In this document: piece after piece, positions 55,814 through 63,680 of the stretch
How the letters are laid out: every line of letters starts with the position of its first letter
Position numbering within the stretch: position 1 is the stretch's first letter
Origin: Turicibacter faecis
GTDB lineage: Bacteria; Bacillota_I; Bacilli_A; MOL361; Turicibacteraceae
Reading direction: 5' to 3'
DNA length: 64,000 bases
Assembly: GCF_037076425.1 (NCBI RefSeq)
Contig: NZ_AP028127.1
Span: 1,332,001 to 1,396,000 of the forward strand
Program-made: the position numbers and the translations under genes
Notes under the pieces: generated by a model
Told to the model about the DNA's origin: nothing
What the model saw: the letters and a program-made list of their open reading frames with translations, nothing else
The model's database searches: none

Positions 55814-55999
55814 TTATATAACTATTGATTCCTGTTGCATTGGATGAACGTATCTGTATTCCCCATTTGAATTCTCATCTTCAGTTATCCGCCTGCCTCC
55901 CCTGACTAAGAAACTACAAGTTGTTTTAGAAATCATTGGGCATCTAACTACAAAGTGAGGCGCATAAATAACAAAGACCAAATCCTTTAAAAGCCCCAT
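55814..55999 (-). CDS. Candidate AgrD autoinducing-peptide precursor
   Basis: 61 residues between the response-regulator gene and agrB, with a GGGGGG ribosome site nine bases before the ATG. It has a hydrophobic N-terminal helix (MGLLKDLVFVIYA), then KTTCSFLV around Cys28, followed by RGGRRITEDEN, a charged tail. Cys plus four residues ending in a hydrophobic one is the geometry of AgrB-made thiolactones (compare S. aureus YSTCDFIM). The basic residues right after the proposed cleavage site are atypical. A second Cys at 20 is present. Confidence 0.45.
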   Translation of the reverse strand: MGLLKDLVFVIYAPHFVVRCPMISKTTCSFLVRGGRRITEDENSNGEYRYVHPMQQESIVI

Positions 56000-56013
56000 C
56001 TATCTTTTCCCCC

Positions 56014-56736
56014 CTAAATTAACTCTCCTAACGCAATCGTCAAGGCAGTTTTTAGGCCAGATAGACGATACTTGCTCACGGGAATTTCTATCCCACCCCG
56101 CATTTTAAGTGATTGCGACCCTAGAGATTCTACTTGTCTCAAACTAATAATGTAACTATTATGACAGCGATAAAATCCGGTACCATCTAACTCATTTAAG
56201 CGTGTTTCCATTTCAGCAATGCTCATCCGAATCGAATGCGCCCCATTAAGCGTATGAATAATCAAATTAGGACGTTTAGTTTCAATATATAAAATAGAAT
56301 GGACCCCGATACGAAAAATAGAATTTTTCTCACGTAAGACTAAATCCTGGGTTGTCTTTAAGCGTCGTTCCCTTATACAGGCTAGTATATGTCTTGATAA
56401 TTTAGTTTCACTTACTGACTTTAGGATATACCGGTAAGCCCGAACTTCATATCCCTCCGGGGCGTAGTCAATGATTGAGGTTAAAAATAAAATATCAACT
56501 TGTGTATCATAAATTCTAATCTCTTTCGCTGTCTCAATTCCATTTAATTGTTTCATTTGAATATCTAAAAAAAGAATATCTAATTTTTTAGGATAATTTT
56601 CTAAAAGGTCTTCACCCGATTCAAATTCGTAAATATGATGAAAGATTCCAGCGTTATCTAGGACGCGTGTTAGCATTTCTTTAAACTTTAAACGAAACAC
56701 AGCATCATCATCACATAAAGCGAGGTAAATCATCAT
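56014..56736 (-). CDS. LytTR-family response regulator (AgrA-like)
   Basis: 240 residues. The receiver domain has the acidic pocket DDD at 9-11, phospho-acceptor Asp58 in LFLDIQM and the LTSI switch region. The C-terminal LytTR DNA-binding domain (from about residue 140) shows FYRCHNSYIISLRQVES and PVSKYRLSGLK. It is the first gene of a run with the candidate agrD and agrB. The cognate histidine kinase is not adjacent on either side. Confidence 0.92.
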   Translation of the reverse strand: MMIYLALCDDDAVFRLKFKEMLTRVLDNAGIFHHIYEFESGEDLLENYPKKLDILFLDIQMKQLNGIETAKEIRIYDTQVDILFLTSIIDYAPEGYEVRAYRYILKSVSETKLSRHILACIRERRLKTTQDLVLREKNSIFRIGVHSILYIETKRPNLIIHTLNGAHSIRMSIAEMETRLNELDGTGFYRCHNSYIISLRQVESLGSQSLKMRGGIEIPVSKYRLSGLKTALTIALGELI

Positions 56737-56768
56737 GATTGCCCCTTTCTAATATACAATATAATTTT

Positions 56769-56833
56769 ATTATAACATATTTCGACATCTTTTATCACTT
56801 AAATCAATTACCTCTAATGATCAAATTTTGATC
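56769..56833 (-). promoter_or_regulatory. Promoter region of the agr-like operon
   Basis: An extended -10, TGTTATAAT (TATAAT at 56769-56774), lies about 30 bases upstream of the regulator's start. Further upstream GATCAAATTTTGATC (56819-56833) is a perfect 7+1+7 palindrome that could be an operator. No good -35 is seen. Confidence 0.5.
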
Positions 56834-56872
56834 GTCCACCTCTTCTTTTCCTCTCCTCCTTCCAACCTATAA

Positions 56873-56892
56873 AAAAACGCCCCGGGGGCGCT
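56873..56892 (-). terminator. Antiporter gene terminator
   Basis: A GC-rich CGCCCC/GGGGCG hairpin is followed on the minus strand by seven T residues, directly after the antiporter stop. Confidence 0.85.
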
Positions 56893-56895
56893 AAC

Positions 56896-58083
56896 TTATT
56901 TATGCCTTCTATGTTTAGGTTTGAAAACCCAATTTAGAAAAATAGGGGTCATGACGGTCGTTACAACAACCATTAATACCACAGGAGCAAAAAATGCTGT
57001 TCCCATTAGTCCAACTGCCGCCCCTTTACTTGCAACAATTAGGGCAACCTCCCCTCTTGAAACCATTCCAACACCGATTTGCAAGGACTCTTCTTTCGAA
57101 TAATGACACATTCTCGCACCTAAACCACAACCAATAATTTTAGACACAATCGCAATCACAACGAGCAAAATGGTAAACCAAAAAAACTCATGATTCATTC
57201 CTGTCAAATCTACCTGAATACCGATACTTGCGAAAAAAATAGGGGATAATAACATATACGAAATAATTTCGAACCGTGAAGTAATATAAGGAACACAGGG
57301 CGAATTCGATAAAATGAGTCCTGCAATAAAAGCACCCGTTATATCGGCAACCCCAAAAAACTCCTCTGCGCAAAATGATAATAACAAGCAAAAAACAAAG
57401 GCAATAATCACAAATCGTCGCATATCCTTGTGATAGCCTTTAACCCAATGACTATACACACGGTAAAAGATAATACCCGCTCCAATTGCAAACACGAAAA
57501 AAAGAACAATCTTCCCCAATACCATACTGACGTTGACTGAGGCATCTGCACAACTCGTTACAATTGTCAATGCAATAATTCCTAAAATATCATCAATAAT
57601 AGCCGCCCCTAAAATAGCGTTCCCGGCCCGTGTATTTAAACAACCTAATTCTTTTAAGGTTTCCACCGTGATACTCACAGAAGTTGCTGTTAAAATGACC
57701 CCCATAAAGATATTTTGTAAAATGACATTTGCCTCTTCGGGACCACTCTCATGGTTATAAAAAGAAACAAGTAAAAATCCAAGTAAAAGTGGGACAAGCA
57801 CCCCAAATAGGGCAATAATAAACGATGCCTTTCCTGTCTTTTTCAACTCGGATAAGTCTGTTTCAAGTCCCGCCGTAAACATCAAAACAATCACACCAAT
57901 TTCAGCAACCTGTTTAATAAAATCCGTTTCATGTAAAACATTTAGCACCGCAGGTCCGAGAAAAAGCCCCGCTAATAACGCCCCTACCACCTGTGGCATT
58001 GAGAATTTCTTTGTAAGTAAGCCTAATATTTTTGTACTAAGTAAGATAATAGCGACATCGAATAAAAACTTATACGATAACAT
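56896..58083 (-). CDS. Cation/proton antiporter (CPA2, KefB/NapA-like)
   Basis: 395 residues with about 12 helices and a short basic C terminus. MPQVVGALLAGLFLGPAVL, ATSVSITVETLKELG, AIIDDILGIIALTIV (paired Asp of the ion site) and MVSRGEVALIVASKGA are family features. There is no C-terminal TrkA-N domain. It exchanges Na+ or K+ for H+. ATG at 58083 preferred, with GGAG eight bases upstream; the GTG at 58092 overlaps that spacing. Confidence 0.9.
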   Translation of the reverse strand: MLSYKFLFDVAIILLSTKILGLLTKKFSMPQVVGALLAGLFLGPAVLNVLHETDFIKQVAEIGVIVLMFTAGLETDLSELKKTGKASFIIALFGVLVPLLLGFLLVSFYNHESGPEEANVILQNIFMGVILTATSVSITVETLKELGCLNTRAGNAILGAAIIDDILGIIALTIVTSCADASVNVSMVLGKIVLFFVFAIGAGIIFYRVYSHWVKGYHKDMRRFVIIAFVFCLLLSFCAEEFFGVADITGAFIAGLILSNSPCVPYITSRFEIISYMLLSPIFFASIGIQVDLTGMNHEFFWFTILLVVIAIVSKIIGCGLGARMCHYSKEESLQIGVGMVSRGEVALIVASKGAAVGLMGTAFFAPVVLMVVVTTVMTPIFLNWVFKPKHRRHK

Positions 58084-58157
58084 CTGTTTCACTCCAATCC
58101 CCTAAAGAAAGTTACTCTCTTCCGTTTATTACATCTTTCCTTTTATTTATATGCAAT

Positions 58158-58192
58158 AAAAAGGCATCATCAGAACCTGACGATGCCTTTTT
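58158..58192 (-). terminator. Chromate transporter operon terminator
   Basis: AAAAAGGCATC.TCAG pairs with CTGA.GATGCCTTTTT. A/T runs lie on both sides, after the stop of the second chr gene. Confidence 0.9.
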
Positions 58193-58205
58193 ATTAATCT
58201 TTGAT

Positions 58206-58769
58206 CTATAAGCCCATTAAAATACCAACAACGGCGCCTAATGCGATAAAGAAAATAGGATGTTTATTGATTTTTGTTGTCATAAAATACATCACTATAA
58301 ACAATAACGCTGCTTTCCAGTTTAACAAATCAACGACCTGATGGGTAATTTCAAATTGATCGAGCGTTAAGACTGCTATTTTAAAAACTCCAAATCCAGC
58401 CACGGCAATAAGCCCAGCTACCGCCGGACGAAGAGCATAAAAGATTGCTTGCACCACTTGGCTTTTTTTAAACTTATTTAAAACATGAGCGACAATAATA
58501 ATGACAATAACAGACGGTGTGACCAGTCCAACGGTTGCAATGATTCCACCTAAAATACCAGCGGCATTAAATCCTGCGTATGTCGCCATATTAATTCCAA
58601 TAGGCCCCGGAGTTGATTGAGAAACGGCAATCATATTTCCTAGCATAGCCTCATCAAACCACGTATATTTTCCCGCTAATTCTGATAAAAAAGGTAAAGT
58701 TGATAGCCCCCCACCTACGGCAAATAACCCAATCTTAAAAAACTCTAAAAACAATACTAAATATGTCAT
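58206..58769 (-). CDS. Chromate transporter family protein, half-length subunit 2
   Basis: 187 residues. A single CHR domain: FKIGLFAVGGGLSTLPFL near the N terminus, then MIAVSQSTPGPIGINMATYAGF, with four to six helices. Paired short CHR proteins make up one transporter (six plus six helices). Chromate efflux is the known role of some members; the natural anion may differ. Its ATG overlaps the stop of the upstream chr gene by one base. Confidence 0.9.
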   Translation of the reverse strand: MTYLVLFLEFFKIGLFAVGGGLSTLPFLSELAGKYTWFDEAMLGNMIAVSQSTPGPIGINMATYAGFNAAGILGGIIATVGLVTPSVIVIIIVAHVLNKFKKSQVVQAIFYALRPAVAGLIAVAGFGVFKIAVLTLDQFEITHQVVDLLNWKAALLFIVMYFMTTKINKHPIFFIALGAVVGILMGL

Positions 58770-59311
58770 TAACGATGTTCCACCTTTCTTCCTTTAACAA
58801 ATAATCCGATGAGGGCAGCAGCAACCACGATAAAGACAGGTGAAATATTCGTTAAAATTCCAATTAAAATCGTCAAAATGGCAATGAGCAGACAAACTTT
58901 GTCTACTACCGCTCCCTTCCATAACTTAATCACCGCTGTAAGAACTAACACACAAACAGCAACACGTATTCCATTAAATGCATGCTGAACAAGCGCAATT
59001 TCTGCAAAAGACTGTAAAAACGCAGCTAAAACCATAATAATAACAAGCGAAGGGAAAACAACACCTGAAGTAGCCACAATCGCTCCTAAAATTCCATGAT
59101 GTTTATATCCAATAAACGTTGCGGTATTCACAGCAATAATCCCTGGGGTACATTGTCCCACGGCATAATAATCCATGACTTCCTCTTCTGTCACCCATTT
59201 TTTTGTTTCAACTACTTCCTTTTGTAACATTGGAAGCATGGCATAGCCGCCACCAAAGGTCAAACCTCCAATACGACAAAACGTCCAGAATAAATCAAAA
59301 TAATCCTTCAT
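58769..59311 (-). CDS. Chromate transporter family protein, half-length subunit 1
   Basis: 180 residues with the CHR signatures FCRIGGLTFGGGYAMLPML and YAVGQCTPGIIAVNTATFIGY. It is first of the translationally coupled pair, with a GGAGG ribosome site. The tandem half-length arrangement, typical of Firmicutes, implies a heterodimer. Confidence 0.92.
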   Translation of the reverse strand: MKDYFDLFWTFCRIGGLTFGGGYAMLPMLQKEVVETKKWVTEEEVMDYYAVGQCTPGIIAVNTATFIGYKHHGILGAIVATSGVVFPSLVIIMVLAAFLQSFAEIALVQHAFNGIRVAVCVLVLTAVIKLWKGAVVDKVCLLIAILTILIGILTNISPVFIVVAAALIGLFVKGRKVEHR

Positions 59312-59425
59312 CTCTAAACCTCCAAAGCAAAAATTTATTTCGTTGTCTACTCATTTTATAGTCTTTTAACCTCTATTTTATACGGCTTTCCCGTTAAGAC
59401 TTTCATCAGTTAGAACATAAAATCC

Positions 59426-59644
59426 TTACTTTTGAAATAAGTAACCAACAATCCCTCCAATTAACACTCCGATTAATTTCATCCATCCAAGATCTAACTC
59501 ACTGACATTAAACCCATGTGAAACAAGTGATATTAATAAAGTAGAAATAACAAGCCCCCCGATCACACACCGTGACATGTAATCCTTCGTTTCACTTTGT
59601 TTATGTTGATCCCTCCGCTTTTTTATTAGTCGTTTACTCTCCAA
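59426..59644 (-). CDS. Small two-helix membrane protein
   Basis: Start placed at a TTG at 59644 because AGGAGG lies exactly eight bases upstream, giving 72 residues. The upstream ATG at 59692 overlaps the promoter -10 and has no ribosome site. A basic N terminus (ESKRLIKKRRDQHKQ) is followed by two hydrophobic helices, the second with GVLIGGIVGYLF. Family not recognised. Confidence 0.65.
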   Translation of the reverse strand: MESKRLIKKRRDQHKQSETKDYMSRCVIGGLVISTLLISLVSHGFNVSELDLGWMKLIGVLIGGIVGYLFQK

Positions 59645-59690
59645 ATAAAATACCTCCTGACAGGTAAATAGATAATTAAGAAACGAAACC

Positions 59691-59719
59691 ATTATAAGCG
59701 ATATTCCTCAATCTGTAAA
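59691..59719 (-). promoter_or_regulatory. Promoter of the small membrane protein gene
   Basis: TTTACA (59714-59719), a 17-bp spacer and TATAAT (59691-59696) on the minus strand, 47 bases ahead of the TTG start. Confidence 0.75.
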
Positions 59720-60029
59720 TATGACAAAAAAAGACACTTAATGAAAACGCTAATTATTTTCATTTTTTATCTTAAGATCCCTTTTTCGACATAGAAAACC
59801 ACTTACTTATGATCGCCCTGCCTATCCATTGGTGGGGGATTGCCACGATGGTTTTAATCATTCAAAAACTAGTTTTCAATAAAAATAAAAGGAGTCTAGC
59901 CCCTCAAGACTAACTCCCTTCAATTCAATGGATAAAAGTTCTACACCTCTCCTCTTATAAAGAATTTTTTCAAGCGAAAAAGGGGACTAAGGATTGGAGT
60001 TATAACACGTAGCATCCATTGATTGACGT
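59720..60029. other. Gene-free interval before the bacteriocin operon
   Basis: About 310 bases with no supportable ORF. An imperfect GGAGT/ACTCC hairpin near 59890-59917 could end the bacteriocin operon transcript, but it lacks a clear T run. Confidence 0.35.
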
Positions 60030-60494
60030 CTACAGCCCCCATTCCCCTTTTGCAAGCTCACGCATGTTAACAAGCTCTGCATGATGTTGTTCTAATAATT
60101 GTTCAACAGTTTCCCGTTCATCGGATAGAAATTGATTTTTCTTTGTCTCTAAATAATTCATCTTCTCATCAACGTAGACCTCATACCCGATTCCTTGATC
60201 AACAAGCGTCACACCGTATTCTTTTATTTCTTTAGCGAATAACCCAGGCCACATAATAATTGCTAACGTATCCTCTAAATTTCCGATTGCTACATTTCCT
60301 GTGAACTGAGGATACTTAGGTAAAGATACCGTATACTGTGCTTGATCCGTTGTTTTGCCATAGGCCGTAAAGTATAAATCATACCCTTCACAATAAGGTT
60401 CATATGCTTTTTGATTCACATACCATACCCCATGAAAAATAAGTAGACTAACAACAATTATCCCAATAACTGCATAGACTTTTTTTAACTTCAT
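60030..60494 (-). CDS. Small membrane-anchored protein of the bacteriocin operon
   Basis: 154 residues: a short basic N terminus, one hydrophobic helix (about residues 7-26), then an extracytoplasmic domain with no recognised motif. The ATG overlaps the stop of the ABC ATPase gene (ATGA), so it is coupled to it. By position it could be an immunity or accessory secretion factor for the lactococcin 972-like peptide. That is inference. Confidence 0.65.
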   Translation of the reverse strand: MKLKKVYAVIGIIVVSLLIFHGVWYVNQKAYEPYCEGYDLYFTAYGKTTDQAQYTVSLPKYPQFTGNVAIGNLEDTLAIIMWPGLFAKEIKEYGVTLVDQGIGYEVYVDEKMNYLETKKNQFLSDERETVEQLLEQHHAELVNMRELAKGEWGL

Positions 60495-61099
60495 AACTCA
60501 ATCACCCGCTCTGCCATTCTCTTTATTTTTTCATCATGTGTCACTAAAATAATCGTTTTCCCTTCTTGATGAAGTTCCTTTAAAATCTGCATAATCCGAT
60601 TAGCATTTGCCTCATCTAAAGATCCTGTTGGCTCATCCGCTAAAATAATTTCACTTTGTTTAAAAAATAGGCGTGCTAATGCCACACGTTGTTGTTCCCC
60701 ACCAGATAATGTATATACTTTTTGCTTTAAAACTCCAGAAAGTCCCACCCGTTTTAACGCTTCTTCCATCGTTAAGTTCGTGCGATCTTGCTTACGAATA
60801 AGCTTTAAATTTTGTTCAACGGTCTTGTTTTCAACAAGCGCAAAATTTTGAAATAAAAAACCAAGTTTTTTTTGGAAATATTGCATCCTTTGTTTAGGCG
60901 TCACAATCGCTTCCCCATCAATCAATAATTTTCCAGAATCAAACGGCTCAATCATCCCAATCATATTTAATAACGTTGTTTTGCCGCAACCACTTACTCC
61001 CGAAAAGCAAACAAATTCACCAGATTCTATTTTAAAATTAAAGTTTTCAAATAAAACACGACCTTCAAATCGCTTACTTAATTCAATCCCTTCAATCAT
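60491..61099 (-). CDS. ABC transporter ATP-binding protein of the bacteriocin operon
   Basis: 202 residues. Walker A SGVSGCGKTTLLNM near residue 36, Q-loop LFQNFALVENKT, signature LSGGEQQRVALARL, Walker B IILADEPTGSLD and switch His in LVTHDE are all intact. It belongs to the LolD/MacB-type small ATPases. It overlaps the permease gene stop by four bases. It probably energises the DUF1430-like protein in export or immunity. Confidence 0.93.
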   Translation of the reverse strand: MIEGIELSKRFEGRVLFENFNFKIESGEFVCFSGVSGCGKTTLLNMIGMIEPFDSGKLLIDGEAIVTPKQRMQYFQKKLGFLFQNFALVENKTVEQNLKLIRKQDRTNLTMEEALKRVGLSGVLKQKVYTLSGGEQQRVALARLFFKQSEIILADEPTGSLDEANANRIMQILKELHQEGKTIILVTHDEKIKRMAERVIEL

Positions 61100-63057
61100 A
61101 TCCGCTCCCCCTTTAAAATGGATGCCATTTTTAATTTTTCTAATTGCTTTGTCTTATATCCGATATAAATCAGTTCAATCACGGTTAGAAAAAGACTCAA
61201 TCCTATAAAGTAAACGTCTATTTCTATCAATAAGAACTGACCAATAACCATTGCCAGTAAACAACTTATTAATGAAAGAAGTAGTGTTAACCCCACTAAA
61301 ACTTTTTCTCTTTCAAACAAACTATACCCGAGTGTCTTTTTTAAAACCATTTCCATCGCTTTAAAGCTATATTCTAGCCGTAATACAAATAAAATCATGA
61401 CACACTCAAGGGCAATCATAAAAATGGACAATAAGGCTGTTAATTTCATACAACGCTTAGCCATCGCCCAATTATACTGATACAACTCATACACATTCGT
61501 TTTCTTTAAAATTTGATTTTGTATTCCATAATCCTTAATAAATTCGGAGAATTCCTCATCAGATATATCATACATCACATCATAAGCATAATAGATCGCA
61601 TTTCCGGTTGGGTCATGTTGAATCGTTGTTTGATTTAAAATGATAACAGGATTTTTTGAATAATGACTGCGATACGTATACATCGGGTCACTAATTCCAA
61701 GTAAGCGCACCTCTTCCTCATACGGAATAAACTCAATCAACGACAAATCGGTAAATGCCTCCCCTAAATACATTCGTAGCACCATTTGAAGATACGCTTT
61801 AAAACTCGCCTCTTGTTTAATCGATGAAGGGGTGAGAATATAAACCTTCTCCTCCGTACATTGACTTAAAACATCTGCAATCGGACTATTTTGCTTAAGC
61901 AACTCATGTTTTGTTTGCTCATTAATTAAACGAACCGTGTGCTCTTCATCTGATAAATCAGCATACATCAAACTCCGATTTTCAAACGTCTGATGAAATT
62001 TTTGAATAATCTCACTCGTTCGCTCCCCCGTTAAATCATCTTCTAACCGATAATTAATCTGATAATAAGCATAGTCTTCGTGTGCTTTAAAAAAATCCCG
62101 TTGCTGATAATAATCATACCCTTCGACAAAAACAATTAAATTTAACGTGATTAATAACAGTGTAAGAACAAACGTCATAGCTTTTATGCCATAACTCACG
62201 AAAAGTAAGCCTTGACCATTTACATCTTTTGCTAAATCTTTTTTTAGCTGATATCTCAAGCTAAACAGCCATAACACACCATTCAGTATCAAAAAGACGG
62301 CTAACATCCAAAAACTTAATGTAGACATAAACGTAACATTTGAAACCTTAGATAATAAAAGACTTCCAAGGGCATAACTCCCGCTAAAAACAAATGTATC
62401 TGCTAAAATATTTCGCCAAACCAATTGACGAATATCCTCACCTAGCATGTAACGCACCATTCGTTCTTTTTTACTAATTAACATTTCATAAGAGGACATG
62501 AGTAAAATAATCGCAAAACTTCCACCCCAAACAAGCACTAAATTCGCTACCGTCTGTTGATCAGAAGAGTAAAGTTTTGGCATCCCCCCCGAATATTTAT
62601 CAACCAACTGGGTTTTAAAGGCTCGTAATGTTTCAACATCTTCTCCGATAAAATAACAAGATTTCATCTTCTTAATATCAAAAAATTCAGTAATCGGTCG
62701 TAACATGACCTCCGTTTTTCCAACAAATAAACTATCATATTCTTGAGTTTTAATTTGGCGATTCTCTAAGCTTTTTAATGCACCTTCTGTTCCATAAATC
62801 TTAATTTCCTTTTTTATATCCGATGTTATCTCACCATCTACAAAGAAAAAATCTACATCATAATGTTCGGCCGCTTCTAAAAAATCTGAAATAATCTCTG
62901 ATGCCTCGGAAGTCGTCTCCTCAAAGACGAATGTTGCTTGATAATAGCTTTCTTGAAATTGATCTAAATGGAAAATAAATAGCTCCCCAGTAAAAATCAA
63001 ACTCATGGCAATCAAAAGAATCCCAATGAGGTATTTCACCCACTTCACCCGACACAC
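61096..63057 (-). CDS. DUF1430-like bacteriocin-associated membrane protein
   Basis: 653 residues. An N-terminal helix and a long extracytoplasmic region lead to groups of helices in the 180-310 and 530-640 regions, a layout like MacB/FtsX permeases. It resembles the bacteriocin-associated integral membrane family (DUF1430) found with lactococcin 972-like genes. Several GTG starts (63057, 63048, 63039) are possible; AAGGAAGG lies just upstream. It likely forms the permease with the downstream ATPase. Confidence 0.8.
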   Translation of the reverse strand: MCRVKWVKYLIGILLIAMSLIFTGELFIFHLDQFQESYYQATFVFEETTSEASEIISDFLEAAEHYDVDFFFVDGEITSDIKKEIKIYGTEGALKSLENRQIKTQEYDSLFVGKTEVMLRPITEFFDIKKMKSCYFIGEDVETLRAFKTQLVDKYSGGMPKLYSSDQQTVANLVLVWGGSFAIILLMSSYEMLISKKERMVRYMLGEDIRQLVWRNILADTFVFSGSYALGSLLLSKVSNVTFMSTLSFWMLAVFLILNGVLWLFSLRYQLKKDLAKDVNGQGLLFVSYGIKAMTFVLTLLLITLNLIVFVEGYDYYQQRDFFKAHEDYAYYQINYRLEDDLTGERTSEIIQKFHQTFENRSLMYADLSDEEHTVRLINEQTKHELLKQNSPIADVLSQCTEEKVYILTPSSIKQEASFKAYLQMVLRMYLGEAFTDLSLIEFIPYEEEVRLLGISDPMYTYRSHYSKNPVIILNQTTIQHDPTGNAIYYAYDVMYDISDEEFSEFIKDYGIQNQILKKTNVYELYQYNWAMAKRCMKLTALLSIFMIALECVMILFVLRLEYSFKAMEMVLKKTLGYSLFEREKVLVGLTLLLSLISCLLAMVIGQFLLIEIDVYFIGLSLFLTVIELIYIGYKTKQLEKLKMASILKGERI

Positions 63058-63073
63058 ACCCTTCCTTATACAC

Positions 63074-63104
63074 TAAAAGTGCGAATATAACATTCGCACT
63101 TTTT
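63074..63104 (-). terminator. Intercistronic hairpin after the bacteriocin gene
   Basis: A perfect 12-bp stem AAAAGTGCGAAT/ATTCGCACTTTT with a 5-nt loop. The minus-strand tract is only TTTTAG, so it is probably a leaky terminator or processing site that raises bacteriocin mRNA over the transporter genes. Confidence 0.8.
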
Positions 63105-63108
63105 CATC

Positions 63109-63459
63109 TTACCATTCACAACTATAAATCACCGTTTGTCCAGAATGAACCACTTCAAGCTTTGACCATTGACCGCCAAAAGAAGACCTAGAAGTATGAG
63201 CCCCTTTTCCATTTTGAATTTTAGCATAATGGCTTGCTGACGGATGATAGGCATACGCCGTATCCTCATTAATTAAAACAGTATTATATCCATACTGCAA
63301 TTTACTTCCATTACTTCCGGTAGCCGTTTTTTCCCAAGCACTCGTAAAATTGCTAGTTACCGTTTTAGATACTGAACCTGCATGGGCCGTCAACCCCACA
63401 CCACTTCCTAAAGCTATAACAGTCATTAATGCTAATCCATAGTTTCCGATTTTTCTCAT
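63109..63459 (-). CDS. Lactococcin 972 family bacteriocin precursor
   Basis: 116 residues. A Sec signal peptide (MRKIGNYGLALMTVIALG...LTAHAG) with likely cleavage after AHA near residue 27. The mature part ends with the family pattern SASHYAKIQNGKGAHTS...GGQWSKLEVVHSG and a final Cys-Glu-Trp. Lactococcin 972 itself blocks septum formation by binding lipid II; a similar role is possible. It heads an operon with membrane and ABC genes. A GGAGGTTAG site precedes the ATG. Confidence 0.9.
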   Translation of the reverse strand: MRKIGNYGLALMTVIALGSGVGLTAHAGSVSKTVTSNFTSAWEKTATGSNGSKLQYGYNTVLINEDTAYAYHPSASHYAKIQNGKGAHTSRSSFGGQWSKLEVVHSGQTVIYSCEW

Positions 63460-63481
63460 TTCCTAACCTCCATCTTAAATT

Positions 63482-63523
63482 TTTTAGTTATAGAGTCGTC
63501 CTCATTCATCTCTATAACTAAAA
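63482..63523. repeat. Perfect 14-bp inverted repeat in the bacteriocin leader
   Basis: Arms 63482-63495 and 63510-63523 (TTTTAGTTATAGAG and its exact complement) enclose a 14-nt loop. It starts at the expected transcription start and ends 23 bases before the ATG. No T run follows, so it is not a simple terminator; an operator or a 5' stabilising stem is more likely. Confidence 0.85.
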
Positions 63524-63526
63524 TCT

Positions 63527-63555
63527 ATCATAGAAACACCCTTATAAATTGTCAT
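63527..63555 (-). promoter_or_regulatory. Bacteriocin operon promoter
   Basis: ATGACA (63550-63555), a 17-bp spacer and TATGAT (63527-63532) on the minus strand; each hexamer matches consensus at five of six positions. Confidence 0.75.
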
Positions 63556-63623
63556 TTTATACCTTTTATGATTTAATTTTTTTATTTCATCCTCTAAAAG
63601 GAAAGTTTTCTATTCACAAAAAT

Positions 63624-63666
63624 AAAAAACACCCTTCAATCCCTAGAGACTAAAAGATGTTTTTTA
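63624..63666 (-). terminator. Pyrophosphatase gene terminator
   Basis: On the minus-strand RNA, ACAUCUUU pairs with AAGGGUGU using wobble pairs, followed by a six-U run. It lies just after the pyrophosphatase stop. Confidence 0.7.
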
Positions 63667-63680
63667 CTTTATCTCACTAA

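Noticed and set aside
56819-56833. Palindrome GATCAAATTTTGATC as a LytTR binding site
   Set aside because: LytTR proteins usually bind direct repeats about 21 bp apart. This is a compact palindrome without the CAGTT-type core, so I list it only as a possible operator.
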